A stretch of DNA of 64,000 bases, taken from assembly GCA_017961325.1 (NCBI GenBank), contig JAGCXM010000030.1, positions 25,990 through 89,989 of the forward strand, read 5' to 3'. Under the pieces are notes generated by a model. That model searched no databases, was not told where the DNA came from, and worked only from the letters and a program-made list of their open reading frames with translations. A program made the translations under genes and the position numbers. Positions 1-8,209 of this stretch are shown one piece after another; position 1 is the first letter of the stretch; every line of letters starts with the position of its first letter. This DNA is from a bacterium. Its GTDB lineage: Bacteria; UBP6; UBA1177.

Positions 1-380
1 TGACCGGAAGCTATCGGATTCAGGCAGCGTCCGAGTTTTGTGTTGCATCTTGTACCTACGTAAGCTGAACAATCAGTATCAGTTTCGCAACCTTTAATGC
101 ATTTGCCGCTTACGCAAATCATACATTCGCCGCAAACATCGTCTGACTCACAATTCTGTCCCATCGTATCCGCACAACCTGATGCTGGTACATCTTCGTC
201 CGGTTCGTTAACTTCGGGTTCGTTGGTGTCTTCATCCGTTGTTACAACATCAGTTTCTGTAGTTTGTTCGGTGTCTGCTTCATCATCATTGTTTTGGGTA
301 GGCGTGGTGAGAGTAGGGTCGTCTCCGCAGGAAATAATCACAAAAAGAGCAGTTACTAAAACAGCAAGTAATTTTTTCAT
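1..380 (-). CDS. Surface lipoprotein with Asp/Thr-rich linker and Cys-rich domain (partial)
   Basis: This gene runs off the left edge of the window, so only the first 126 codons are visible. The start ATG is at 380-378, preceded by a strong ribosome site (GGAGG, complement of 387-391) about six bases upstream. The protein begins MKKLLAVLVTALFVIISCG, a lipoprotein signal with the lipid-accepting Cys at residue 19. A linker of about 50 residues follows, rich in Thr, Asp, Glu and Asn, and then a Cys-rich segment with motifs such as CGECMICVSGKC. Linkers of this kind place a folded domain outside the outer membrane. Two more proteins of this architecture occur near the right end (60019-61113 and 63629 onward). 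The function is unknown; adhesion or binding is only a guess from the architecture. Confidence 0.8.
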   Translation of the reverse strand, partial: MKKLLAVLVTALFVIISCGDDPTLTTPTQNNDDEADTEQTTETDVVTTDEDTNEPEVNEPDEDVPASGCADTMGQNCESDDVCGECMICVSGKCIKGCETDTDCSAYVGTRCNTKLGRCLNPIASG

Positions 381-544
381 CTCAAACCTCCATATTTTGG
401 TTGTCAAATATCCACAAATAAAACACGGCAGGTATTTTAACACTGAAAAAATTTTTTTCAACAAAAAAAAACAAAACTTTTTCCCGATATCATATTTTTA
501 TCATTAACGGATGGGATTTTTCAAAAGAAAACGGCAAAATTTCC

Positions 545-574
545 TTGCCATGAAAAAAAATTTTTCTATATACT
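545..574 (+). promoter_or_regulatory. Candidate sigma-70 promoter for the DUF1846 gene
   Basis: A -35-like TTGCCA (545-550) and a -10-like TATACT (569-574) are separated by 18 bases, about 90 bases upstream of the start at 662. The surrounding sequence is AT-rich. The call rests on sequence match only. Confidence 0.4.
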
Positions 575-607
575 GAATCCCGTTTTAGAGTTTTTTTGAG
601 TTGTATT

Positions 608-641
608 CTTCGGACGGCAATTGTTCTTTGCCGTTCCGAAG
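608..641 (+). promoter_or_regulatory. Hairpin in the leader of the DUF1846 gene
   Basis: Arms 608-620 and 628-641 pair over 13 bp with one bulged base, around a 7-base loop. The structure lies in the predicted untranslated leader, ending 20 bases before the start codon. There is no T-run after it, so it is not a normal terminator. It may stabilise the RNA or control translation. Confidence 0.45.
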
Positions 642-661
642 TTTGAAAAACGGGGGCAGAA

Positions 662-2179
662 ATGGTCTTTAAAATCGGGTTCGACAACGAAAAGTATCTT
701 CAGGAACAGTCACGCGAAATTCTTGAGCGCGTGAAGATGTTCAACAACAAGCTTTACCTCGAGTTCGGCGGCAAAATTATGTACGACTACCATGCCGCGC
801 GTGTTCTGCCGGGTTTTGATCCGAACGTCAAAATGCGCCTTCTGCAGATGATAAAGGATGATGCAGAGGTAATCATGTGCATCTATGCCGGAGACATCGA
901 AAAAAGAAAGATCCGTGCCGATTTCGGTGTTTCATACGATGCAGACACGATGCGGACTATCGATGATTTTACCGACCGCGGCGTCACTGTGAGAGCCGTA
1001 GTCATCACACGTTTCAACGGTCAGCCGGCGGCAGAGGCTTTTAAAAACAAGCTCGAAAGACGCGGCGTAAAGGTTTACACCCACAGCTTCACGAAAGGTT
1101 ATCCGACCGATGTCGATACGATCGTAAGTCCTGAAGGCTACGGCAAAAACGCCTTTATCGAGACTGAAAAACCTATAGTCGTAGTTACGGGCCCCGGTCC
1201 CGGCAGCGGAAAATTCGCAACATGCCTCAGCCAGCTTTACCATGAAAATCAGCGCGGCGTAAAGGCGGGATATGCAAAATTCGAGACTTTTCCGATCTGG
1301 AGTCTGCCGCTAAAGCACCTTGTCAACGTTGCGTATGAATCGGCGACATGCGATCTCAAGGACGTCAACATGATGGACAATTTCCATTTCGAAGCTTACG
1401 GCGAAGTTGCCGTCAACTACAACCGTGACCTTGAGGCCTTTCCGCTTGTAAAAAGGATAATCGAGAAGATTACCGGGCAGCCTTCGGTCTACAAATCACC
1501 GACTGACATGGGTGTCAACCGCGCAGGTTTCGGCATAATTGACGACGAGGCGGTGCAGGAGGCTTCAAAGCAGGAAATCATACGCAGATATTACCGCTAC
1601 GCCTGCGAATACGCAATGGGTCTGGCCAGCGAAGAAACTGCACAGCGTGCCGAAATGATTATGAAGAATATCGGTGCCAAACCTTCAGACAGAGCCGTTT
1701 CGGAATATGCGAAAAAGGCAGCCTTCGATGCAAAAGTCAAGGGTAAAGGAAGTGACGGAATATATTCCGGTGCAGCAATAGAGCTTAAAAACGGCGAATT
1801 CGTTACCGGAAGCAACTCTCCGTTCATGCATGCGGCTTCGGCCATGATACTCAACGCTGTCAAGAAACTTGCCGGAATACCGAAGGAAATTCCGCTGATT
1901 CCGAATCACATCACCGAGATGGTAGCCCATTTGAAGCAGAATATTTTCATGCGTGGAAACGTCAGCCTCGATGTCGAGGAGACACTGATCGCATTGGCGA
2001 TAAGCGCTGTCTACAACCCGTCGGCAGCATTTGCAATGGAAAAACTGAAGGAACTGCGCGGCTGCGAAGTTCATCTTACCCACATTCCGACTCCGGGCGA
2101 CGAGATGGGACTCAGAAAGCTCGGCCTCAATGTAACGAGCGAGCCGGAATTTGCGACAACACATCTTGTAAACGCGTAG
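662..2179 (+). CDS. DUF1846 (UPF0371) family protein
   Basis: The 505-residue product matches the DUF1846 family along its whole length: an N-terminal MVFKIGFDNEKYLQEQS segment, a central GPGPGSGKFATCLSQLYHEN glycine-rich loop near residues 177-196, and the conserved FPIWSLPLKHLVNVAYESAT stretch after it. The GSGK-containing loop resembles a nucleotide-binding loop. The family's biochemical role is not established. The length is normal for the family and nothing is missing. The start is supported by a G-rich stretch (651-657) just upstream and by agreement with the family's usual N-terminus. The next gene starts six bases after this stop, so the two are probably co-transcribed, though no functional link is known. 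Confidence 0.85.
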   Translation: MVFKIGFDNEKYLQEQSREILERVKMFNNKLYLEFGGKIMYDYHAARVLPGFDPNVKMRLLQMIKDDAEVIMCIYAGDIEKRKIRADFGVSYDADTMRTIDDFTDRGVTVRAVVITRFNGQPAAEAFKNKLERRGVKVYTHSFTKGYPTDVDTIVSPEGYGKNAFIETEKPIVVVTGPGPGSGKFATCLSQLYHENQRGVKAGYAKFETFPIWSLPLKHLVNVAYESATCDLKDVNMMDNFHFEAYGEVAVNYNRDLEAFPLVKRIIEKITGQPSVYKSPTDMGVNRAGFGIIDDEAVQEASKQEIIRRYYRYACEYAMGLASEETAQRAEMIMKNIGAKPSDRAVSEYAKKAAFDAKVKGKGSDGIYSGAAIELKNGEFVTGSNSPFMHAASAMILNAVKKLAGIPKEIPLIPNHITEMVAHLKQNIFMRGNVSLDVEETLIALAISAVYNPSAAFAMEKLKELRGCEVHLTHIPTPGDEMGLRKLGLNVTSEPEFATTHLVNA

Positions 2180-2185
2180 AAAACC

Positions 2186-3289
2186 ATGAAAGTAAAATTT
2201 TTAGATCTTAAAAAACAGTATTCTCTGCTCAAAAACGAAATCGATCCGGCTGTTCAGGCGGTGTTTGCGGAAGCCGATTTCATAAAAGGGGCCGAAGTTA
2301 AAAAATTTGAAGAGAATTTTGCGGCATACTGTGGTGCAGGTCACTGCATTTCCTGCGGAAACGGAACGGATGCCTTGACCACGCTCCTGAAAGTCCATGA
2401 TTTTCCGAGCGGAAGCGAAGTTATACTGCCGGCAAACACTTTCGTTGCGACTGCCGAAGCTGTTCTGTCAAACGGTCTGAAACCTGTTTTCGCCGATATT
2501 TCCGAAGACTTTACCATTCTGCCTGAAAGTGTAGAATCCTTAATAAATGCAAATACTTGTGCGATAATTGCAGTTCATCTTTACGGCCATCCGGCAGATA
2601 TGGATTCCCTTAAAGGAATCGCGGAAAAATACGGACTCAGGCTCTTTGAAGATGCAGCTCAGGCCCACGGCGCTGCGTATCGCGGAAAAAAGGCCGGGAC
2701 CCTTGCTGACGGAGCTGGATTCAGCTTTTATCCCGGAAAAGTTCTTGGTGCGGCGGGAGACGCAGGCGCGATAGTTCTCAATGATGAAAAACTTGCCGAA
2801 AAATCGCGTAAATTCTGCAACCACGGAAGAACTCAAAAGTATTTTCACGAATTTGCAGGTATAAATTCGAGAATGGATACTCTGCAGGCAGCGGTTCTCA
2901 ACATCAAGCTGAAGCATCTTGACGAGTGGATCGCAGCAAGAAACGCGGTTGCAAAAAGTTATATCGGGCAGCTTTCGGACGTTTCAGAAATCGTTCTTCC
3001 TGAAATTCATCCAGAGACCTCGGATGCTTGGCACTTGTTCGTCATAAAAACCGAAAAACGGGATGAATTAAAGGAATATTTGAAGAGTTGCGACATAGAA
3101 ACCGGTATTCACTATCCGCTTTCTCTGCCGGAACAGCCTGTTTTTGCAAATCATATCGACTATTGTGCCGGTTACCGCGCTGTCAGAGAATCTCACTCAC
3201 TTCTTTCGCTTCCGATAGGCGAACATCTGAGTGAAGATGAAATTCTTCATGTCGTCGGGAAAATCAAAAGCTTTTTCTGTAAAAGATAA
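2186..3289 (+). CDS. DegT/DnrJ/EryC1/StrS-family PLP-dependent sugar aminotransferase
   Basis: The 367-residue protein belongs to the family that transfers an amino group, usually from glutamate, to nucleotide-bound keto-sugars for surface polysaccharides. Visible hallmarks are the cofactor-binding segment CISCGNGTDAL (54-64), EDAAQAHGA (155-163) with Asp156 and Gln159, and the Schiff-base lysine in SFYPGKVLGAAGDAG (Lys185). The HGR and SRMDTLQAAVL motifs follow. Length is typical. It lies six bases downstream of the DUF1846 gene and converges with the kelch gene 13 bases away. No other nucleotide-sugar genes are nearby, so the substrate cannot be named. It may feed the export module at 28.6-33.6 kb, which is an inference. 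Confidence 0.88.
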   Translation: MKVKFLDLKKQYSLLKNEIDPAVQAVFAEADFIKGAEVKKFEENFAAYCGAGHCISCGNGTDALTTLLKVHDFPSGSEVILPANTFVATAEAVLSNGLKPVFADISEDFTILPESVESLINANTCAIIAVHLYGHPADMDSLKGIAEKYGLRLFEDAAQAHGAAYRGKKAGTLADGAGFSFYPGKVLGAAGDAGAIVLNDEKLAEKSRKFCNHGRTQKYFHEFAGINSRMDTLQAAVLNIKLKHLDEWIAARNAVAKSYIGQLSDVSEIVLPEIHPETSDAWHLFVIKTEKRDELKEYLKSCDIETGIHYPLSLPEQPVFANHIDYCAGYRAVRESHSLLSLPIGEHLSEDEILHVVGKIKSFFCKR

Positions 3290-3302
3290 GAAAATCAGAT
3301 AG

Positions 3303-4985
3303 TTACAAGTTGTTGACTTTAACTTTGCCGTTTGCTGAACCGGAACCTGTTCCGTCAAGCGAATTTATTCCGCCGGTGATAAAGATAAGAGGATTCTCGG
3401 TCGAGCTTTTTTCTACGGGGATGATAACCGCTTTCGACATTATTCTTGAATCCGACATCTTGTGGCTCGGCGATTTTTGATACCATTCGAGGGTCGATGC
3501 GTTGACGGCCTGATAATAATCGGAAGCATTTGTTCCGCCGATAGCGATGAATCTTCCGTTTTTTTCGTCATAGACGACTTCTGCGAAGGTAATGGCTTTG
3601 TCGCCGGGCTGAATCAAATCTTTTGAAACGGTGAGGGAGTCGTCGTCAAGGTTCCATTTGAAGATTTTGTTCACTTCTTTCGTTGAACCTTCCTCATTTT
3701 TTAACCCGCTGAATACATACAACGCATTATTTAGAGCGATGTGGTTTGTGAAAAGAAGATTGTATCCGGCGTCTTTCCCCTTGTCTTCGCTGCCGCTTTC
3801 GGAAATGAATGAAGCCGAATATTCGGAATCGTTCGGCCTGCCGCCGAGTGCGAGAACGCCGAGAATTTGTCCGCTGCTGTCCTTTTTAGCGGCAAGTGCC
3901 GGAAGAAGCATCGGTTCGGAACTTTCTGAAAGTTCGGTAACATTGCTTACCGACACTTCTCCGCTGTCGTTCAGTATCAGTGAAAATTTGTATGATTTAC
4001 CGGAAGGTTTGCCTTCGGAATCCAGACCGCCTACCAGGAATACCACGGTTTCGCTTGATGAAATTTTTTCGGCTAGAACGCTTTGGAATGTCGCAAAAGG
4101 TATTGGCGAAGGCGTTGTCAGAGTTCTTGCGATATTGGAAACAGGAACCCCTAAATTATTTTTTACCATGTTGGATTTCGGATACGGAGGCATATAGTGT
4201 TCGATCGTCGTTATCGCGCTAGACTGTGAGAATGAATAAGGCAGCGCCGGGAAGTTGTCAAAGATTTCATCCGCTGTTTGCAGATAGGAGTTTAATCCCT
4301 TGACTCCGCCGATAAAAATAACGCTTCCGTCTTCCAAGGCAACCGCAGTGTGCATCGCTCTGCTCTCGGTCATATTCGTAAGTGGTTGTATTTCGCCTGA
4401 TTCAACATCGATAATTTCAACGCTGTCCGTCGTCTGGCATTTCCCGTTGGAGCCGCATGATGTGAATCCGCCGGCGATAAGCACTCTGCCGTCGGCAAGA
4501 AGTGTGGCCGTATGTCCGAATCTCGGAGTGGAGAGCGACTGCGTCATCGTTGATTCTACATTGGAAACGTCTGACGAATAGAGCATGACGTCGACTTCCG
4601 TCGTTGTCCCTTTCTCGAAGTTGAGGCCCCGTACCTTGCCCATCCATCTTGGACTCTGCTCGTTGTTGCCTTCACTGTCTCTGGCAAAAACCGAAACTGA
4701 GAGTGTCGCGTTGGTTACGTCTTTTATTCCCTTCAGTTCAGTTTGGTTGGTCAAATCTTCTTTTCTTATAGACTGATGAAAGATTTCGTTCCCGTACCGG
4801 TCCGTTATTGAAAAATAAATGGCTCCTATCTGTTCGGCGAATTCGGGAGTAATTGCCCTTATTGAAACATCGACATTCTGTTCCGCAGAATCCGTCCCGT
4901 CTGAAACGGAGCTCTCTTCGCCGCCGCAGGAGACGATTGCAAAAAGTGAGAAAATTACCGAAAACAAGCGAAAAAGGTTCTTCAT
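3303..4985 (-). CDS. Kelch-repeat lipoprotein
   Basis: The 560-residue protein starts with a lipoprotein signal ending FAIVSCGG (Cys20), so it is probably anchored in a membrane. Residues 40-135 look like a beta-sandwich domain (DVSIRAITPEF onward). Kelch-type blades follow, such as RFGHTATLLADGRVLIAGG and RAMHTAVALEDGSVIFIGG, and later blades are more divergent. Kelch motifs build a beta-propeller that binds partners; no catalytic motif is visible. The gene starts three bases after the stop of the upstream phosphodiesterase gene, so the two form an operon. Proteins of this build are frequent in myxobacterial-type genomes. The ligand is unknown. Confidence 0.8.
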   Translation of the reverse strand: MKNLFRLFSVIFSLFAIVSCGGEESSVSDGTDSAEQNVDVSIRAITPEFAEQIGAIYFSITDRYGNEIFHQSIRKEDLTNQTELKGIKDVTNATLSVSVFARDSEGNNEQSPRWMGKVRGLNFEKGTTTEVDVMLYSSDVSNVESTMTQSLSTPRFGHTATLLADGRVLIAGGFTSCGSNGKCQTTDSVEIIDVESGEIQPLTNMTESRAMHTAVALEDGSVIFIGGVKGLNSYLQTADEIFDNFPALPYSFSQSSAITTIEHYMPPYPKSNMVKNNLGVPVSNIARTLTTPSPIPFATFQSVLAEKISSSETVVFLVGGLDSEGKPSGKSYKFSLILNDSGEVSVSNVTELSESSEPMLLPALAAKKDSSGQILGVLALGGRPNDSEYSASFISESGSEDKGKDAGYNLLFTNHIALNNALYVFSGLKNEEGSTKEVNKIFKWNLDDDSLTVSKDLIQPGDKAITFAEVVYDEKNGRFIAIGGTNASDYYQAVNASTLEWYQKSPSHKMSDSRIMSKAVIIPVEKSSTENPLIFITGGINSLDGTGSGSANGKVKVNNL

Positions 4986-4988
4986 TTT

Positions 4989-5528
4989 TTAAATCTCCAC
5001 AAATAAACTATTAACTTTATTGAATTTTTTTGAAATAAGCAACTCGCTGCTGTCAACGTCGAAAATTTTTGCCGAAACGTTTCCGGTTTCATCGATTTCC
5101 ACTGTTGAAAAAGATCTGTGACAGGTCAGTCCGGATTTTCCGAGCGATCCTGGATTGACGAAGAGTATGCCGCCGCGCTCTTCGACAGCCGGAATGTGCG
5201 TGTGACCGAAAACGACGATTTCGGAACGGTTGCTTTTTATCGCGCTTTCGTTTGACGACAGGATTCTGTGCGGTGCGGTGAGGTTGTGGACTATGAAAAA
5301 TTTTGTGCCACCGATTTCAGTCGAAACGGTTTCTGGAAGATATTCGCAAAGCACGGAATCGGTGTTACCGTAGACTGCCAGCATGTTTTTTTCACCGATT
5401 GCCGAATCGATCTCCCTGAAAAAAGCGGGATTCCCTATATCTCCGGCGTGAATCATAACATCAAAATCAATTTTGTTTATGTTGAGCGGCATTTCGCCGT
5501 GCGTGTCAGAAATCACGAGCAACTTCAT
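4989..5528 (-). CDS. YfcE/MJ0936-type metallophosphoesterase
   Basis: This 179-residue protein is a small cytoplasmic calcineurin-like phosphodiesterase. It has all five expected metal-binding blocks: SDTHG (Asp8, His10), HAGDIGN (Asp30), YGNTD, an IVHN histidine and VVFGHTHIP, followed by FVNPGSLGKSG. Members hydrolyse model phosphodiesters and their natural substrate is usually unknown. The size is normal for the family. It is the first gene of a two-gene minus-strand unit with the kelch lipoprotein, with only three bases between them. No functional tie between the two is evident. Confidence 0.88.
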   Translation of the reverse strand: MKLLVISDTHGEMPLNINKIDFDVMIHAGDIGNPAFFREIDSAIGEKNMLAVYGNTDSVLCEYLPETVSTEIGGTKFFIVHNLTAPHRILSSNESAIKSNRSEIVVFGHTHIPAVEERGGILFVNPGSLGKSGLTCHRSFSTVEIDETGNVSAKIFDVDSSELLISKKFNKVNSLFVEI

Positions 5529-5611
5529 AAAAAACAGCTCCTCCCAAAACTTATTTTTGTAGCATGTTATTCAAATTATGTCAAAAAAGTCGGAAAATTG
5601 TCGGAAATTTT

Positions 5612-7210
5612 TTAGCTGTACTTCGTAGCAAGGTCCAACAGGCGTCCTGCGATTCTGTCGATCGGGGTGATTTCCTTGTCGGTAGTGGCGAAAAACGTGC
5701 CCCAGCCTGCCGCCGATTTCAGCCCTTTGCTGTAGAATTTGCGGATGAAGGGTTCGTTTTTTCCTTTGAAAAGTCCGATGTCGTGCGCGGTGAACGGGAA
5801 GACGATGTCCATTCCGACGCTTTCGCCAAGATATTTTTTCATGACGAGGATGCGCGAATTGAGGTCCTTATTCGAAACGTGCGAACTTTTTGCCTCTAAA
5901 ATGTGGAGATAGCCGTTTCTGAAAACTACGAGAGTGTCGATTTCGATGAGGGAACTCGCCTTGCCGCTCAGTTTGACATTCTGGAAAACCGAAGCGATCG
6001 ACTCTTTCAGAAGCGGATACTTTTCGATTGCACGGTAAACGGCGTAACTTATTAATTTTTCAAAGATTATCGATATCTGTGAGCGGGTATTGAGCGTGCT
6101 TTCCCGCTCGATTTCGCGAACGTATTTCTGCTTGAAGCGGTTGAATACCGCCGAGGTGACTTCCATATTCTGCACGTCGGCGAGCGATGTGATCTTTTCA
6201 GAGATTTTAGAGAAAAGGACATCCAGAAAGTGCTGGACATCGCTTTTTAGATCGGCTTTGTCGATTTCTCCTGCAAGCGGAAGGATCTTCCCGATGACAA
6301 TTTCCGGCATTTCGGCGTTGAACTTTTTCTGGCAAGTTGCAAGAGTGGTTCTGAAATCGAATGAATCTGAGAACGAACGCAGCTCTTTTCTTGAACTCAT
6401 TTCGTCAAAAAACGATGTCAGTTTTCTCCTGATGTCGTTTTTTGCATCGTTTATTTCTGGGCGGAGGTGCGGCATGACGCCGAAAATACGCTGCAAAAAC
6501 TTGTCTATCTGCTCTTCGCGGTGGTTTTTCACCATAAATTCGTGAAGCTCGTTTTTGAGGTCGATTATCGTTTTCATGTTGTCGTAAGAAGAGAAAAACG
6601 CCCGTAAATTCATCGAGTTGCATAAATTGTTGTAAAGTTCCTCAAACTGCTCGCCGTTTTCTGCGAAATAGTTTTTACCTGCATCGTAAATCGTAAGAAA
6701 ATCGGTGAGTTCCGCGCCGTAAAGCGTGAGCCGCTCCTTCAGATGCCAGTCTATTGAAACTGACGAGCGGTATTCTCTGAAATTACGGTCTTTGACGGCG
6801 ATCCTGTTGATCTGACGCGTGTCAAGATCGAAATATACGAGAAAAAAATCGAGTCCGCGGTTTTCCGAAAAACGCTTGAGGGATTCGGCGAAAACGACTC
6901 TGTGGATTCCTTTTCCGCACGATGCGTCGCAGCAGATTTCGGTGATTCCGTATTCCGAAACAACGCTCCTGACGTGTCTTTCGAGCATTTCGACGATTTT
7001 GCCCAAATTCATGTTCTTTTCGATGAAAACGTTGAGATACTTTATATCTTCGCCGTTCCCACGCTTGACGAGCATCGGGATGTTGCGGTGCCAGTCGTTT
7101 TCAGCCGCCATTGCGGTAGAAACGAAAATTATGACATCGGGAGATGCCTCGCGGATGAGGGAAGCCTGAACGACGGTCTGACGGGAAAGTATCGTGACGA
7201 GAAGCTTCAT
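5612..7210 (-). CDS. CARF-domain PD-(D/E)XK nuclease, Card1/Can2 (DUF1887)-like
   Basis: The 532-residue protein has two recognisable ends. The N-terminus (VTILSRQTVVQASLIREA, then VIIFVSTAMAAE) matches the start of CARF sensor domains of the DUF1887/Card1 family. Near residue 110 is CCDASCGKGIHRVVF, in the place where Card1 proteins have a TGGTK-type ligand loop. The C-terminus carries EIDTLVVFRNGYLHILEAKSS, a PD-(D/E)XK nuclease core with Asp425, Glu439 and Lys441. Known relatives cut DNA or RNA when a CRISPR-made cyclic oligoadenylate binds the CARF domain. About 250 mostly helical residues lie between the two ends, which makes this protein longer than Card1 (about 370). It sits nine bases after the endonuclease IV gene, with a good ribosome site (AAGGAGG) in the gap. 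No CRISPR-cas genes are in the window. Family assignment is by eye. Confidence 0.7.
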   Translation of the reverse strand: MKLLVTILSRQTVVQASLIREASPDVIIFVSTAMAAENDWHRNIPMLVKRGNGEDIKYLNVFIEKNMNLGKIVEMLERHVRSVVSEYGITEICCDASCGKGIHRVVFAESLKRFSENRGLDFFLVYFDLDTRQINRIAVKDRNFREYRSSVSIDWHLKERLTLYGAELTDFLTIYDAGKNYFAENGEQFEELYNNLCNSMNLRAFFSSYDNMKTIIDLKNELHEFMVKNHREEQIDKFLQRIFGVMPHLRPEINDAKNDIRRKLTSFFDEMSSRKELRSFSDSFDFRTTLATCQKKFNAEMPEIVIGKILPLAGEIDKADLKSDVQHFLDVLFSKISEKITSLADVQNMEVTSAVFNRFKQKYVREIERESTLNTRSQISIIFEKLISYAVYRAIEKYPLLKESIASVFQNVKLSGKASSLIEIDTLVVFRNGYLHILEAKSSHVSNKDLNSRILVMKKYLGESVGMDIVFPFTAHDIGLFKGKNEPFIRKFYSKGLKSAAGWGTFFATTDKEITPIDRIAGRLLDLATKYS

Positions 7211-7219
7211 TTTTCCTCC

Positions 7220-8062
7220 TTAATCTGCAAAACTTTTGAGAAGCGCAATCTCTTCCGGCCATTTTTCAGGTTCCGGAGTCTCCAAAATCAGAGGGATTCC
7301 GTCGGTGAACGGCTGTTTTAGCAGCCATTTGAAGCAGTCGATGCCGATTGCACCGTTTCCTAGCGTTTCGTGCCTGTCGACTTTGCTTGCGAGCATTTTT
7401 TTCGCATCGTTCAGGTGCATTCCCCGCAGATATTTCAGTCCTGCGGTTTTATCAAGTTCTGCGAAAGTTTTTTCACACGCTTCAAATGTCGTCAGATCAT
7501 AGCCTGCGGCAAATGCGTGACAGGTGTCTATGCAGATGCCGACGCGCGATTTGTCCTCGACTTTATCAATGATTTCGGCAAGATGCTCGAATCTGTAACC
7601 GACATTCGAGCCCTGTCCGGCAGTATTTTCGATGACTGCGGTGACTCCTTTTGTCTTGTCAAGCGCAATGTTTATCGATTCGGCGATTTTTGAAAGACAT
7701 TCGCTTTCTGTGATCTCTCTGAGGTGGCTCCCAGGGTGAAAATTGAGCCTGTCAAGCCCTAAAATTTCACAGCGTTTCATCTCCTCACAGAAAGAATTCC
7801 TCGATTTTTCAAGTCCGTCGGCTGCCGGATGACCGAGATTTATGAGGTAGCTGTCGTGCGGCAGAATAGTGTCTGCGGCAAAACCGCATTCGGCACAGAC
7901 TTTTTTGAAAGCATCTATCGAAGCTGCCGGAAGTGCCGGAGCGAACCACTGTTTCTGGTTTTTCGTAAACAGAGCGAAAGCCGTTGCATTTATTTCAGCC
8001 GCGTTTTTCGGAGCGTTTTCGACTCCGCCTGCTGCCGAAACGTGCGCGCCGATGAATTTCAT
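7220..8062 (-). CDS. nfo: Endonuclease IV (AP endonuclease)
   Basis: The product cuts DNA 5' to abasic sites in base-excision repair, using three zinc ions. Motifs agree with the family: [13 protein letters not shown] at the start, [44 protein letters not shown] and LILETPE. These supply the expected His, Asp and Glu zinc ligands. The length of 280 residues is typical. I chose the ATG at 8062 because the protein then begins like other Nfo proteins and lies eight bases after GGAGG (complement of 8071-8075). The ATG at 8065 is also possible, while the ATG at 8080 lies upstream of the ribosome site and is unlikely. It is the first gene of a two-gene unit with the CARF nuclease. Confidence 0.95.
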   Translation of the reverse strand: MKFIGAHVSAAGGVENAPKNAAEINATAFALFTKNQKQWFAPALPAASIDAFKKVCAECGFAADTILPHDSYLINLGHPAADGLEKSRNSFCEEMKRCEILGLDRLNFHPGSHLREITESECLSKIAESINIALDKTKGVTAVIENTAGQGSNVGYRFEHLAEIIDKVEDKSRVGICIDTCHAFAAGYDLTTFEACEKTFAELDKTAGLKYLRGMHLNDAKKMLASKVDRHETLGNGAIGIDCFKWLLKQPFTDGIPLILETPEPEKWPEEIALLKSFAD

Positions 8063-8129
8063 CATAAAATCCTCCTTCAAAAAACGGGCGATTCTAACAC
8101 AAAAAAAATTGTTTCCTAAAAAATTTGAC

Positions 8130-8158
8130 TTGATTTTTCATTAATAATGTTTTAATAA
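8130..8158 (+). promoter_or_regulatory. Candidate promoter for the linker/beta-barrel gene
   Basis: TTGATT (8130-8135) and TAATAA (8153-8158) are 17 bases apart, with an overlapping alternative -35 TTGACT (8125-8130). They lie about 50 bases upstream of the start codon at 8210. Confidence 0.35.
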
Positions 8159-8209
8159 GAACCCGTAATTGTAGTTTTTTTGATTTTTTTTACCAGATGG
8201 AGGTCTTTT

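Noticed and set aside
97..507. Plus-strand open frame over the left edge
   Set aside because: It is antisense to the lipoprotein gene, has Ser/Val-rich composition and no ribosome site. The minus-strand frame has a lipobox and a strong GGAGG.
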